Part shown: one piece after another, positions 36,699 to 49,000 of the stretch
Position numbering within the stretch: the first letter of the stretch is position 1
Layout: every line of letters begins with the position of its first letter
Source of the DNA: Valencia hispanica
Taxonomy: Eukaryota > Chordata > Actinopteri > Cyprinodontiformes > Valenciidae
DNA: 64,000 bases
Assembly: GCA_963556495.2 (NCBI GenBank)
Contig: OY747716.1
Span: 50,544,818-50,608,817 of the forward strand
Direction: 5' to 3'
Translations under genes and position numbers: made by a program
The notes under the pieces: generated by a model
Databases searched by the model: none
Seen by the model: the letters and a program-made list of their open reading frames with translations, nothing else
Told to the model about the DNA's origin: nothing

Positions 36699-38890
36699 AG
36701 GGAAGCTCCCCACCGTCACCACCACAGTGCCATACGACCGAAGGACGACGATGATGATGATGATGCAAAATCCAGCGCAGAAAATCTTCTCCTGAAAGAC
36801 AGAACCTCGTTTCCTTGAAGTGCCTTACTACTAGTCCGACTTCTAAAGATGTTTTGTTGCTATATCTTTATCTGCGATATTCTGGAGGATGGATCCAAAC
36901 TTTTATAGCTTTTTATGATGACAGTGATTATTTTTGTGAGGGGAATCTATATTTCAGCAATAAAAAGATGAAATGATTACGATTTATTGTTCTAGATTAT
37001 TGTTTTGAGAATCGATGATCAACGCAGGAGACGAAGAGACGGACAGAACCTGAGATGGACCTCTGTATTTAAATCCCAGCCAGGCCGTGAGCAGAACCGG
37101 TCGGAGCGACCCGACTTCTCCATGGTTCCAGCTCCGGTTTGGACATTCATGTTTTCATATTTAGAGTCAAGAGACTGAAGGAAGGTGGTGAATTTAAAAA
37201 AAAAAGGCTTCCAGCTGATCTACTGGACTGAGGAACGCTTGTAACTGGAAAACTGGTCTCTGCCAGCCGTCTGTCTCCCATCTCTCTGCCGGGTCGCGGA
37301 AACCTTCAGGAGCGGATCGGAGTCGCACTTCTGGGTTGGGGGTGTTCCTTTATTTTTTAAACCTGTCACACTATTGATCCCTTCCTCCCACCGTTTCTTT
37401 CTCATCATCATGATTCTCATTTGATTCCAAGTTTGTGCAGACGCTCGGACCGTGGCGCTCGGACCGTGGAGCTCGGACCGTGGCGCTCGGACCGGATCCC
37501 TGACTGTCTCCTGCATGTTTGCGATGATATTTAGGTGTGTGTGGTGGGGGAGGGACTTCTTGTTTTGTGGATTTTCTTTTTTAACTGAACAAATCGAACG
37601 TTGTTGTTTTTGAGTGTGAATGTGGGCGTGTCTCTGGCCTGTCTCTCATCGTCGCCACCCTAGTGTTTGTTTTAGGGTTACTTACAGGGCCTCCGGCATG
37701 CTAACGCGTAGCGGCACTAACACCTGTTCCAGGTTCAGTTTACCTCAACTTTTTGCTTTTTTAACTGAAGCTGTTAAAGCAGTTCCGGATGCAGCCCTAA
37801 AAATCCAACGTCTTCCTCCCGGGCCGGCTCGGGTTTCCACCGTGGGCCAAATCGGAGCTAACGAGCGCTAACTCGTCGCTGTAGCCAGGGCGGTGTTGGA
37901 GGTGTTTCTGGATTGGCTTTTGGATGAAGGCAGCTAAGGAAGGCTAGCTCAGATGGACGAGCTGATTTGCTGCCTTTCACCCTAGAAGAGGTTTCTGCTC
38001 AGCGTCTTACAACACTAGATGGGTGTAGCATCTTCTGACCAGACAATCTAACCAGCAGTCCAGCTCTAGCTATGCTCTAAATGATAACCCGGATTAAACC
38101 TGCATTTACTCCCCATACAGTATTATACCAGTCTGTCTAGTTATCCTGGAACCGCTCTGCAGTTTGTCCAGGTTTTATCTCCTATCTGAGGGTCCTTGGA
38201 GAGTTCTTCATCTCCTTGTTGTTCCAGTCTGTCTCAACACCTTTCTTCTTTGGAAACGCCTGAACCCAACGGCTGAACTCGACCCCCAAAGATCGAGATC
38301 TTCAGCCGAGCCTTTGAGACAATCATTCTTAGTTTTCTGATAGAAAAATGGTTTTCAGAAGAAGATAGGTGACAGCGGAAGAGACGGATGGATTAAAAAA
38401 ATAAAAAATACAGGTCGGTGTGAACACTATTTAGTGTCCAAAACCTGCTGCACATGTTATTAAAGGGCTAAATGTTCACCAGCACCAACCTTAGCAGATG
38501 AATCATTGAACGGGGAGAACTGGGCTAGGGATACCAGAGGGACGGCTAGCGCTGTCTTCTCGCTCGTGTGTAGAAAACGTTGCTTCTTGTACATTTTGTC
38601 TTTTTTAACGTTAGACGACCTCATAAGCAAATCAAACCTCAGTGGCTTATAATGGAACTGTAAGGCAGTGATGGTCGGTCATTTAGCGGGTTCATTGGAA
38701 ACAAATCAAGACTTATTAAAGAACCAGAACCGCTCCGATTGGCTCATCACTGCCCTGAACTGGCACTAACCTTTCCCAAACCTACTACTACCACGTCTTC
38801 TGTTCGTACTACTAACCACAGTCGAGAGAGGAAGGGTTTGGCTCTTTAGCAGCTTCTGCAATACAAAACTGGACACTTTCTTAATAAAAT
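36699..38890 (+). other. rreb1: Probable RREB1 3' UTR with candidate polyadenylation signals
   Basis: Non-coding, mixed-composition sequence follows the TGA at 36696-36698. AATAAA hexamers on the plus strand lie at 36959-36964, 38883-38888 and, much later, 41194-41199. Any could end the transcript; long 3' UTRs are usual for this gene. A 15-bp unit repeats four times at 37438-37500. The true end is unknown. Confidence 0.35.
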
Positions 38891-41800
38891 GTGACTTTAA
38901 AAAGTTCAATTATTTATGTAAAATCATTAACCAGATATTGGAAGTATAAAAAAGCTGTTTAGTTGTAATTTTCTATGTGGATAATTGGGTCATTTTTTAC
39001 AGCTTGCTAGCAATAACTAGTGAGCTAGCTGCTAAAAGCTTTTTTTTAGCTAATATGTTGTATACATTGTTTTTTATGCTATTCAAAAAGGCAAATAAAA
39101 ACTAAATACATTTTTTCAGTTTGATTTTTGATAAATTGAACACAGTGACATAGTTTTGTATGGGTGTAGAAAAGCTAATAATACAACTAGTTTTCTTTGA
39201 TGGGTTTTAAAGTCACGATGCTACGTAGCTTACAAGCTAACACGTCTCTATTTTATTTATTTATTTAGTTTTCTGTCAGATTTCAGTCAAAAATAAAATT
39301 CTGTTTTCTGTTCCTCATTGACGAGCAAATTCTGTTTAGTGAAATTTGCCAGTTTGGGATTCAGTTACCCAAATGAGTAACTGTTAAAGCTAACAGTTAC
39401 TTTTTATTGGCTAATGCCTCCAGTTCTCAGTTACTGGAGTTAGCTTCACATAGAAAGTTTTCTTAATCTGTCAAATTTGGCCTTATTGTCCTAATTATCA
39501 CAGGTCAACACAAAATAAACATTTGCTAAAACCCAAAACAAGCTAGCTGCAACAGTGGTCGATCTATGCTAGCTGAACATTCGTAGCTGTTCCAAAAACA
39601 ATAAATCCTTTTATCTTAGGGATGAAATTCTGTCATATATGTTTATTATTACTATTGTTATGCCTTCCAAGTATATTTTTACAGAGAGATTTATTGATGA
39701 GTTTTGATTTATTCTTAAGGTGAAAATGCTACATGGCTAATAGGCTAACTCGTGTTCACTGATGCTCATCAGTCAAAAATGTGTCACAACTTTTATTTTT
39801 ACCAGAGATGAAGTGAAATTATAGCCAAATTCTTTGCAGAGGTTACAAATTTGGGACTAATTTTTAGAAACCTGAAAGCAAACTTGGCGCTTACAGTGAA
39901 AATAAGGCTAAACAAACAATAAACCCATTTATGTTAATAATTAAACTGTAAATATTAAACAAAAAAGGTATTTAGATTGATGACTTAAGATGCTAACTGT
40001 CGTGTCCTTCACATGAACACGCAGTCATCTGAGACTCAAACCAGTGTTCAGGTTACTGGTAACAATGGTGAAGCGAGGCTTTCACTCATTAATGAAATGT
40101 CCCAGCAGAGGTCTAAAGGAAGCACCCTTTCTCTCTGGATGAGCTGGTTTCTGTCTCGTTGTCTCCCTGTGTGCGTCCTCTCCTCGGGGACTTTGTGTTG
40201 ACGTCTGTCCCGTCTGCGTGTGCGGCCATATGAATACTGGACTTCCATTCGAATGCACATGGACTGTTTATATTGTATTTATTTGGAGCCCAGGCGTGAC
40301 TTCTGTGTGTGGGTGAGTGTGAGTGAGTTAATCGTCTGCAATGACTTGAGAAGAAGCCATGTATTAAAATGTCACATTTATGCTGCAGAACTGTTGTGAG
40401 GATCTGGTTGTTGTTGTTTTTTCTTGTTGTGAACCGACTGCCTTGCTCCAGGGCACGGCAGGCCAACGCGAGACTCGGACTAGCAATAAGAAACCTTCTG
40501 AATCCAAAAGCTTTATGTAGATTTTCTTGTGTGTGAGTCGAGAACATTCTGTCTGGGTCTGTTGGTTCTGTTTATTTTTTTTAGTTTTCTTCTATGACAT
40601 AAATTCATATAAAACTGTGAAGATCTATTGTGATTAATTAAAGGGTGAGTTTTAGGTTAGGTTTTTTTGTGTGCATGTTAATCTAATTTGTTCATTATGG
40701 ATGATTTTTTTTTTCTCCTTTCTCCATCACTTCTTGTGCTACACACACATACATATAAAAATATCAGAATCTATATAATCTTGCTCTCAGGGTCCTTCAC
40801 AAATCCATGATTTGAAATGCTTCTTGTTGTTTTCCCTCCTGAGTCGCAGCTTTCCACAGTACTTGGGTTGGTCTATTTTTTGTTTTAAAGACGACATCAT
40901 GATTCAGATCTGTCAACAATCACTACATTTAGCACTTGACTGTGAACTCGTCGTTAGCCGACACAGAAAATGTGGTTCGATTTTTGATCTCCGAACTCAG
41001 ACATCTGATCTGAAACCTTTTCTGTTTATTTAATGAGTTTTTCTTTTATGTACTGGACCTCAATCACAAAGCATTAAAAAAAACCAGTCGTCTGGATCTT
41101 TTCTGTCCCCTGCTGTTAGAAAACATGACAGTGTTTTTCACAGAGTCTAAGAGATGTAAACCTCCTCTGTATTCAACTCTATTAAAAAAAAGCAATAAAG
41201 ATTATGTAAAGGAAAGGTGTGTGAATCAACACGGGTCATACTTCTGTCTTCTTTTACCATCAGAACCGGGATCTGGGCCCTCCCAAGTCCAGACATTAGT
41301 CGAGTCGCTGTAGAAGTGCTAGTGGAAAAATGACTCCAAATGTTTGGCTGACTTTTTTTCCTTTCCCCAGGATGCTTTTCCAGAAACATCCAGAGATTAT
41401 GGTTGGAGACCTGAAGATGTGGAAGATATCTCCTGATGGCACTAATTGTACGCCATAACAGGAAGTCATTTAGATTACAGGACAGAGCAAACATGTCCAA
41501 ACGGACGAGTCCTTGTCCAACACTGAAGTACGCTTTTTAAGTAGTTCTCTGTTTGTTTCAAACTTTCTGGAGGTGCTAATCTAAAGAACCTGGTTTTCAA
41601 CATTTTTCATTTCTGTTGCTACTTGAAACATGAGAAACTGTGGAAGAGGATGAGAGCCATTGAAAAAAACATGATTTTCTCAACAACAAAAGATCTCATT
41701 CTGACTTTTTACATCTAAATTATTTATTTTCCCGAATTCTGACTCGTTTTCTCAGACAGTGACCTTAATTTTGAAGTACGGATTTTTCTTTCTCAATCCT

Positions 41801-42322
41801 TTTTTTCTAGAATTTAGATTTTTTTTTTCTCAGAAAACTGACCTTAATCTCATAAATATTTTTTTCCACTGACCCTAATCCTCTTCCTTAAGTGATTAAA
41901 AGTAAAAACCTCTTTCTTTTATTTGTGACATTAGTTGAAAAAAAAAATTTGTTGTGAAAATATGTCCTAATGATTTTGTTATGAAAGAAAAAGTTGTACA
42001 AGTCGTGAAAAAAAATAGATTAGAGAATTTTGTGTTCTCAATGGTTAAGATGCAGTTTTATGAACCGCCAGATGGTGGCAGTATAGGAGTCTGAAGCTGG
42101 ACGAGTTAGAGATTAAACCAGCGGGAATGAACTTAGTTTAAGTGTATTATCTATAATAAAAGTTATTGTAGCTCATTTTAATGTTCTGCTAACTGTAATA
42201 AAGTTGTCTTAGATAACAGACATTAACATTCTCTCCACTAGATGTCTCCTAAACGACAACATAACCGCGTTTCTCTTGAAGCTAACAAGGCACTAGGCTA
42301 ATGTAGCATCTGTTTTTATTGT
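38891..42322. other. Intergenic or distal 3' UTR of RREB1
   Basis: AT-rich sequence with GCTAGC/GCTAAC words, CTCAG plus T-run repeats at about 41680-41900 and an AATAAA at 41194-41199. No coding exon was recognised. If the RREB1 transcript ends at 41.2 kb, part of this is its 3' UTR. Confidence 0.4.
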
Positions 42323-42703
42323 AATCAGACTTTATTTATAAAGAGCTCTTCATACAAGAGTTGCACCTCAAAGTGCTTTACAGATTAAAATGACCCCACA
42401 TAAACCATATTCCCATCCCTCACCCACAGATTTAAAAGCATGGTCACAGTTGTACCACCCTCCCCAACCCTTTATGCACACAAACACTTAAGAATAAAAA
42501 TGACATTGAGCCGAGTGAATATGAGCCAGGTAAGGAAACGCCATCTGCACCGGCGGCGGCACATCAACAGCAGCAGCTGAGGCACCGACACAGGACGCCC
42601 AGAGGAGCGCAGAGACCGCCGAGGCTCATATGGTAAAAGCAGTTCAGAGAGGTAAGAAGGCCCAAGACCATTAGGACACTTAAAAACCATTAAAAGAACC
42701 ATA

Positions 42704-43795
42704 AAGGCATACTCCGCAACTTTTACACCTTAATAAAATGTTTTTTTCAAAAGTTATGGTGGCATTTTATCATCAATTATATTCATTTTTAGTGTTATCA
42801 CCACCTTACAGGGGTCCTTGGATTTTTTCGCCACTATAGAAATTTGAGCGCCGACCCGCCGTCGGAAGTACCGACTGAGTTCTGCTTTACGGCAGAGTCA
42901 TACGGCCTCGCTGTTTAGAGACAGTAGAGATACTGATCCACCAAAGAGACCGAGAAATCCCACATATCAGAAGAAGCTAGAAAAAGAAAAAGAGAACGTG
43001 ATAGAGAGAGAGAGCAAAGACCAGAGTAAATATTGGGCCGGCTTTTCCTCGTTGGAGAGTTCTTTTGGAACGAACGCCATGTACTACGGACGCCGAGTTA
43101 GCCGTGCTGCTAATGGATAGGTAAGTAATCAATGATTTCACCGGGTTATGGTGTTAAGTCTGGCATGATGTTGTTATACAGTCATGAGAAAGCTATTTAT
43201 TCAATGTGTGGAGGTGGATGAACATAGTTTGCACGGTATGCCTTACAGTAGGAATGTGAATTACACAACCGAGTCGATCTCTGTTAGCCATCTAGAGGCT
43301 AATGTGATGCTAACGTGTAAGACTCGGTTCTGTAGATAAAGCTGCAAACTCCGGCGTAGTCGCTGTATTTCAGTATATAAGTCCAACTTTTTTCTTTTGG
43401 TTTTGTCAAGCTAGTGATTTATATTTTTGTTGTTTGATTTTTTTCCTAAAAACACCTAAAGATGTCGGCTGATTCTAGTGTCGGGAGGTGTTTGCTACGT
43501 GGCCCTAAGACGTTCTCTGTATCTAATCTCACTGTTTTTCCAATTACCCCGACCTCCCCCACAAACTGAATACCTAGCTGTGAGGTCTTTACTCTAAATT
43601 AACCCGATTGTTACAGTTGAATTGCGAACTAAAACGGCGCTTGTTTGTTGTTTGGACAAGCGATTTGGAAAGCAGCCACTGAAACATGCGTCTTATGAGC
43701 GACAGAGAGATTTGATTTTACGACCGTGATGTTGCGCCGCAAACCTGAAGAGGGCGACAGAGAGCAAATATCATGAAAGTTGCGGAGTATGGCTT
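42704..43795 (+). mobile_element. 1.09-kb TA-flanked DNA element inside the LINE
   Basis: Ends AAGGCATACTCCGCAACTTT and AAAGTTGCGGAGTATGGCTT are inverted partners, flanked by TA at 42702-42703 and 43796-43797. Removing it rejoins the LINE frame at FRIDF, confirming the borders. Inside, near 43022-43120, a short open segment reads KTRVNIGPAFPRW...TDAELAVLLMD and ends in a GTAAGT donor. This motif recalls DNA-binding exons of fish DNA transposons. The preceding Arg-rich stretch is out of frame by a change in a GA run. No transposase core. Confidence 0.75.
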
Positions 43796-44524
43796 TAAAG
43801 TCGATCCTAAAATGTACATGTAGCCAATGCAATGATTTTAAGACAGGTGTAATGTGCTCCCGCCTCCTGGTCTTCATCAGGACACGTGCTGCTGAATTTT
43901 GTAGTAGTTGTAAACCTGAGATATTATTTTTGGGAAGACCAGAAAGCATTACAGTAATCAATTCTACTGGTGATAAAAGCATCAGTGTCTCCATATTGGC
44001 CAGAGAGAGAAAGGGGCGGAGTCTGGCGATGTTCTTTAGATGATAAAAACCTATTTTAGTAATATTTTTATTGTGAGGGATAAAAGTCAGCTCAGAGTCA
44101 AAAATTACGCCCAGATTCTTCACTTGTAAAGAAGGATTAAAAGACAGTGATTGTAGTTTTGGTAAAAGTTTCTCTCTCTGAGCCTCAGGACCGATGACTA
44201 AAACTTCAGTTTTGTCCTGGTTGAGCTGGAGAAAGTTTTCTGCCATCCAGGATTTGATTTCTAAAATGCAGTTAAAAAGTGCATCCATTGGCCGTGTGTC
44301 ATCGGGAGACATGGAGATGTGCAGCTGTGTATCATCAGCATAACTGTGAAAGTTAACTCCATGTCTTCTGATGACGCTGCCAAGAGGGAGCATATAAAGG
44401 TTAAAAAGCACTGGGCCTAAAATTGAACCCTGGGGCACACCACATGTAATCCTGTGGACCCTAGAGGAGCAGGTATCTAAACTTGATATAAAAGTCCTGT
44501 CTGTGAGATAGGATGTGAACCATT

Positions 44525-44815
44525 AGTGAACAGCACCAGCGGGGCTATATACTGCCTCCTCCTGGCCGGCCGGAGCGCCTGAAGGTTCGGGGATCTCTCT
44601 CTGGAGGATCTGGGTGGAATAACGAGCTACGTCCAGCAGGGGAAACCCCGCCCCATCAGGTGAAAAGAAGGGCCTGCTCACTCCCCAACCATGAAGGAGG
44701 CTTGAGTTTCAGTGCGAGGCCCTGGCAGAGGGAGAGTGGAACCCCAGGACTAGAACTAAGGTAGGAGCACTGGGTGATTAATAATGGGAAAGAAAAGGAA
44801 AAAAAACGGGTTAAA
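44525..44815. mobile_element. Unidentified insertion within the LINE
   Basis: About 290 bp interrupts the reverse transcriptase between the AAFDTVNHN block and the WFTSYLTDRTFISS-like block. The inserted sequence is GC-richer than the LINE and has no recognised family; its ends and target duplication could not be fixed. Confidence 0.45.
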
Positions 44816-45300
44816 AGAATATTGTGGTTCACTGTATCAAAGGCAGCGCTCTGTCCATCATAGTTTAATTTAAAAATCATTTAAAATCTGCAGCAGGGCC
44901 GTCTCTGTGCTGTGGTTCACCCTAAAGCCAGACTGAAATACCTCCAGGACATTTTGAACGTTAACAAAATCATTAAGTTGAATTAAAACAAGCTTTTCTA
45001 AAATTTTGCTCAAAAACGAAAAGTTAGATACCGGTCGGTAATTGTTAATATCATTCAAATCTTAGTTGCTCTTCTTCAGCAGAGGCCTCACTACTGCCTG
45101 TTTAAAGGCGGCGCAGGAAAGACCCCCGTCTGAAGGGAGCAATTCATCATAGTTAAAATCTCATCTCTAAAAAAATCCATAAAATGGTTTAAAAAAATGG
45201 GTCCAAAACACACGTGGTGGGCCTCACTGAGGAGAAAACTTTATCAGGAATCTCAGCTTCTACCGGGACGAAACTGTCCAGCGTTTCCTCTGGTAGAGGA

Positions 45301-45659
45301 ATGTGCATTCATGTCTGACTGTTGCAGCTATGGCTTGTTTTTGTTTTTCTAATCAGAATAAATGTTTGTAAAGTCGTAAATGAACGGTTCTCTTTCCACC
45401 ATTTATTGATAAAAATCCTGTATATTGTCTTGTTGCCTTCTGTTGGATTTAACACTGGTAAGGATAAATTATTTCTTTTACGTGGAAAATTCAGCTCCAA
45501 ACGGTTTGAGTAACATCGCCCCCTGGTGGCCGGATGTCTGTTAGCCGATCCACCAGGTGTTTGCTGTAATTCATGATCGATCTGTTTACCTGAGTCTGGA
45601 GTCTAAAGGCATCAAGGCCGTTTATTCAGCTTTCAGAAACACATTCAGTCTTTGAATCC
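45301..45659. other. Intergenic, no gene seen
   Basis: Mixed AT-rich sequence between the LINE and the RMC1 3' end. Confidence 0.5.
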
Positions 45660-46020
45660 AGATGAGTTAAAATCATTTATTTTACATAATGAACACGTTA
45701 GAGTTACATCATAGCCCCTGGCTCCGCCCACAACAACTGCCCTAATTACTGATCTCCAGAGCTGTTCTTTATTTACAGAGATGGAGTCATAGTTACAGAA
45801 ATATTAATACGTCTCCTCTGCTCTGAAAGTCGCCATCTTTTAACGATTATCTCCCCCAAAAATGATTTAGCTCCAGTTTATGGATTAATAATCACTTTAT
45901 GTTTAAGATCTGCCTGATGAATAAGTGAACGTTTAGCAGAGGAAGTATTTCCTGGATTCATCCCGGTCGCGGTAGAACCTTCCTGATGGCGTCTGCCGGG
46001 TCTTCGGACCTCCTGGAGCG
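45660..46020 (-). other. rmc1: RMC1 3' UTR with polyadenylation signal
   Basis: The minus-strand stop codon occupies 46021-46023. An AATAAA hexamer on the minus strand lies at 45676-45681, about 340 nt after the stop, a normal 3' UTR length for a compact housekeeping gene. The gene is tail-to-tail with RREB1. Confidence 0.55.
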
Positions 46021-49000
46021 TCACACGGTGGACGTCTTCATCAGCGCCTGCTCCCCAAACAGCTGCTTGAAGCGCGCCACATGCTCCTCACAGTGTTCCC
46101 CTGGTAACCAACACATCAGACTGTAGTTGTCACAACATACCAGAGGTGGCGCACATCAGAGCTATAAACCACGTAGAAGGTTTTCCTGTAACCAGGCGAC
46201 CGTGGTGACCTTGAGAGATGCTAGCCGTAGCATCGTGTCGCTACCGTTGGCCGTTTTAGCACAGATTAGAGCGTTTAGAGCAGATGTTCCCTCTGGAACA
46301 ATGTTACCGGAGTGAGCTGCTCTAAGATCAAAGGTCATGCATATTCAGAATCTGGACCCTCGCTGAAACTGGTTACCATCTGGAAAAAATGCTAAATAAA
46401 TGAACTTTTCAGGAGTCATTTATAACTGACCCACAGACATCCAATGAATTTGACCAGAACCGATTCTCTGATTCAGGTTCTTTCCCACCCAACCAACTAC
46501 TGACACTTTTGAAAAGATCCAGATGTGCATCTTGTTAATTTAACACACAAATCTTGTAGGACTGGCATTTATGTCAGAAATAACCGATTTAAAATCTCAG
46601 CAAACTTCAGTTTTTTCTGATAAATGCATGATTTTTTTATTTATTTTTTTACGTCAGAAAATATCTCAGTTTGAATAAAGAAAATGTTTGAGTTTTCTCT
46701 TGCAAATTTACAACTTTTCAACAGAGAATTTTCTGTTTTGTGGGAAAAAAGTTTACTCCAAAATATTTTTCTTTTGTCTAGAATTGTCCTAAAATGACGT
46801 TGTACTTTAATCTCTGAACATAAACGCTGCAAATTATTCTCCTTTTACAGGTTAACATCTCTCTGTCTCCATGGAAACACTGAGGGAAAGCCATGCCTTC
46901 TTTGTCCACCAAGGTTGGTGGATTTTATCCAGTATCTGGATGTAAGTAGGGAATACGGAAGCAGTTTAGCTCCTCCCACTGAAACCCAGGACGACCCGTT
47001 AGCAACCCGGCTAGTGGGGGCTACCCCTTAGCATTCCGGCTAGTAGGGAGCTACTCGTTAGCAACCCGGCTAGTAGGGAGCTACCCGTTAGCAACCCGGC
47101 TAGTAGGGAGCTACCCGTTAGCAACCCGGCTAGTAGGGAGCTACCCGTTAGCAACCCGGCTAGTAGGGAGCTACCCGTTAGCAACCCCGGCTAGTAGGGA
47201 GCTACCCGTTAGCAACCCCAGCTAGTAGGGAGCTACCCGTTAGCAACCCGGCTAGTAGGGAGCTACTCGTTAGCAACCCGACTAGTGGGGGCTACCAGTT
47301 AGCGGAAAAGGCTTGTGTCATTTGTGTAGATAACGCATCAGCGTTGCATTTTTTACCCAAGAAAGTAGAGTTGAGGAAGAAACAGCTGGAATTTGTCTTT
47401 GGAGCACCACCAGCAATTTATTTGGCAGCAAAAACGTCGTTTGCATAATAATGAATAATAATGCGTAGGACTGGTAATCCTGACCTGGGTTGAAGGAGGG
47501 GTTTCCTCTGAGGCGCTGGTTACGCTGTTGGAACGACCGGAACACGGTGTAGAACAGCATCTGGTCTCCGGTCTGCCGGGCCGCATCCAGAAACTTCCTG
47601 GCTGACACGTTGTCGTGGCCGCCTGGATCAGAACAGAACCGGGTCAGGTTTCAGGAACGGCTAAGGGGACCGAAAGAATTCTGGAGCTAAAGGCTAGCAT
47701 TCGCACCAATGCTGCGGATGAATCTGAGCGCGCCCAGAACCTGCTGCTTGGACAGCAGAACCTCCACGATCTCGTCGTTGGCCGTCGACAGACGCTAGAA
47801 ACACAAGATGGAGACGGGTTAGGACGGGCCGGGTCGGGGTTCTGGGTGGGGTTCTGGGTGGAGCTTTACCTTGAGCATGTCCAGAGACAGCTGGTGAGCC
47901 GGAGGGTAGGTGCTCTCCAGAGACAGCAGCAAGCAAGCCTGCAACAAACAGAACCGAACCGGATCATCAGATGATTCATGAACCGGATCGTCCCGTGAAG
48001 CTGAGCAGAGTCAAAAATAAAGACCCGGTTCTGGTTCCAGACGGGTCCAAACAGATGGCATCAGAACCGGTCTGCTGACTCGTTTCAGCCTGAGGAGGAA
48101 GGTTCTGCTTGTCCCTCCTCCCCACATCATGATGCTGCCAGCAGCTGGTTCTGGTTCTAAGATGGACTCACCAGCGGTTTGGAGTCACTCAGGACGTGGT
48201 ACTGGAGGAACTGGTGCAGCATGTAGAACAGGTTGTTCTGGACCAGCATCTTGATCACCAGCTCATACAGGTAATGCTGAAACGCACCAATCAGAGGCAG
48301 CAGCATCAGAGATGGGTGAAGGTGAAGCGGGAGGCGTCACTCTGAACCGCTTCTTACCTGGACCGTGATCTGGTTCTGGTTCAGAGAGCGGATGTACTCC
48401 ATCAGCACAGCGATGACGAACTTATGGGTCACGTCCTGCAGAACCAGAGTGGGTTCTGGTCAACATTTATTCATCTAAGGTAAGATTTATCTACCATCGA
48501 CGCATCTTCAGGGACTCCAGGAAATATCAATGTTAGCAGCTGGACCCGGATTAATCCCAGAATATTCCCGACGTTTCCCGTTAAATCTACCCAGAATGAT
48601 CAGGGAGCGGGAAGCAGACGTTCTGTTTATCTACGTTTAAAACGTCTGAATCAATAATCTGCTGATGAAACGGAGGTGGTCGTCGTTTAGTTCTGATGGA
48701 GCATCAGGGCCGTCATATATAGGAAACAAAAACCGCTCACAGAGGAGGACATTTCTGCTCAAACACAGAAATTTCTACATTCCTTTCCATTTTTTTTGTT
48801 TATTCTCCCATGTCAAAAAGCCATAAATTTGACATCATTTGTTGTTGTTTTTTTGACATTTTTCTATAGTTAATGGGATGAATTTAGAAATATTATAAAT
48901 ATTTAATAAAAACTAAAAAATATTTATATAAAATATTATAGACAATTGTGATAAAAAGCAATCTCTCCAGGGCAATGGCAATGTTCCTATTTATAGATTT

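Larger units (their letters stand above)
42323..45300 (-). mobile_element. L2/CR1-type LINE, truncated and interrupted
   Basis: The minus strand carries reverse-transcriptase blocks in order: FRPVSN-like near 45040, the SAAFDTVNHNILL segment near 44850, PQGSILGPVLFNLYMLPLG and YADDTQLH near 44330-44440, then the thumb-like SLHWLHVHFRIDFK near 43810 and GLGPSYLSELLLPYEPRRSLRSSGR near 42600. The 3' end near 42323-42400 has the TTTATTTATAAAGAGC-type tail. It is broken by stops and by two insertions, 42704-43795 and about 44525-44815, and lacks the endonuclease. It is inactive. Confidence 0.8.
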
